Assembly: GCF_036884655.1 (NCBI RefSeq)
Contig: NC_088344.1
Location: 36,492,501 to 36,556,500 of the forward strand
Source: Musa acuminata AAA Group
Taxonomy: Eukaryota; Streptophyta; Magnoliopsida; Zingiberales; Musaceae
Direction of reading: 5' to 3'
DNA: 64,000 bases
In this document: positions 63,519 through 64,000 of the stretch, one piece after another
Position numbering within the stretch: position 1 is the first letter of the stretch
Layout: each line of letters opens with the position of its first letter
Translations under genes and position numbers: made by a program
The notes under the pieces: model-generated
The model's input: the letters and a program-made list of their open reading frames with translations, nothing else
Told to the model about the DNA's origin: nothing
Databases searched by the model: none

Positions 63519-64000
63519 TCTTCTCAAACTCGTTCGGCGAATTCTCTTCCACGAAAACCTATCTACAACAGCTCCCCCTCTTCGACTTCTTGAGATCGAA
63601 ATCGACGAGGGAATGTCCTCATACACAAAAAGACAAAAAAGGAGCAAACTTTACCCCAATCACCACCTACCAGCGGCGCCTTCAAGCAAGCCAAGAGCTT
63701 GAATCTTCAAATGGGGCCCCTCATCTTTCAACACCTGCATCAGCAATCCAACCCAACTGAGAACGAGCACCCGGAAGACCAAATAGAATTCTCCCACTTT
63801 TGGGAGGTATCCAGGGATGCTTCGATCTCAATAAATCCGAGGAGCAAAAGATGGTGCACAAGGAAAAGAAAGAAAAAGGGGGCAAAAAAGGAGGTGCTCA
63901 CATGGTGCGACGACGATCAAAAGGAGAGGAAGAGGAGGAGGGGAGGTTGCATTGTAGGCTGGGGGAGGGAGGACGACGCATGTCGAGCTCCGAATCCGGT
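63519..64000. other. 5' leader and promoter of the MRH1-type gene
   Basis: Upstream of the start codon on the minus strand. 63840-63970 is strongly purine-rich on the plus strand, so the transcript strand is CT-rich, as in many plant 5' leaders. No other gene recognised before the window edge. Confidence 0.5.

Overview
The window is nuclear DNA of a flowering plant, most probably a monocot. Genes carry many GT-AG introns and sit in AT-rich spacers with (TA)n arrays and retroelement debris. Several genes (ARM-repeat gene, CIPK, first exon of the receptor-like kinase) are strikingly GC-rich, the GC-heterogeneous pattern typical of commelinid monocots. A banana-like (Zingiberales) source is a guess from overall texture only. 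All genes belong to ordinary plant families; I found no bacterial-type system.

Layout: 1-2788 is an AT-rich spacer with a long (TA)n array and two diverged copies of an LTR-like segment. 2789-4775 (-) is a four-exon plant-conserved gene of unknown function. 5910-6965 (-) is an intronless ARM-repeat gene. About 9690-12150 (-) holds a decayed Aux/IAA gene that open reading frames alone would not reveal. 13304-15749 (+) is a GT43 xylan glycosyltransferase. 17288-25777 (-) is an 11-exon proline iminopeptidase with a probable plastid leader and one GC-AG intron. 27361-32994 (+) is a 12-exon aspartate aminotransferase with a PTS2 peroxisomal signal. 34443-34804 (-) is an LC8 dynein light chain. 35742-41149 (-) is a 12-exon GSK3/SHAGGY kinase of the BIN2 type. 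42882-46757 (-) is a membrane-anchored receptor-like kinase. 47570-50847 (-) is a 14-exon nucleobase-ascorbate transporter. 51800-55100 is AT-rich and contains a stop-riddled Ty3/gypsy integrase relic. 55510-56928 (+) is an intronless CIPK. 57598-63518 (-) is a 13-exon LRR receptor-like pseudokinase of the MRH1 type.

The genes do not form an operon-like or obviously co-functional cluster. Themes present are cell wall (GT43), hormone and stress signalling (GSK3, CIPK, two receptor-like kinases, Aux/IAA relic), and metabolism or transport (AAT, PIP, NAT). Exon models were built by hand: every junction was checked for splice dinucleotides and for frame continuity, and all multi-exon models close in frame.

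The best leads for a second look are the Aux/IAA pseudogene, splice-site arrangements that could switch PIP and AAT between compartments, a tandemly duplicated exon end with a dead donor in the GSK3 gene, a possible poison mini-exon in the MRH1-type gene, and the gypsy relic.
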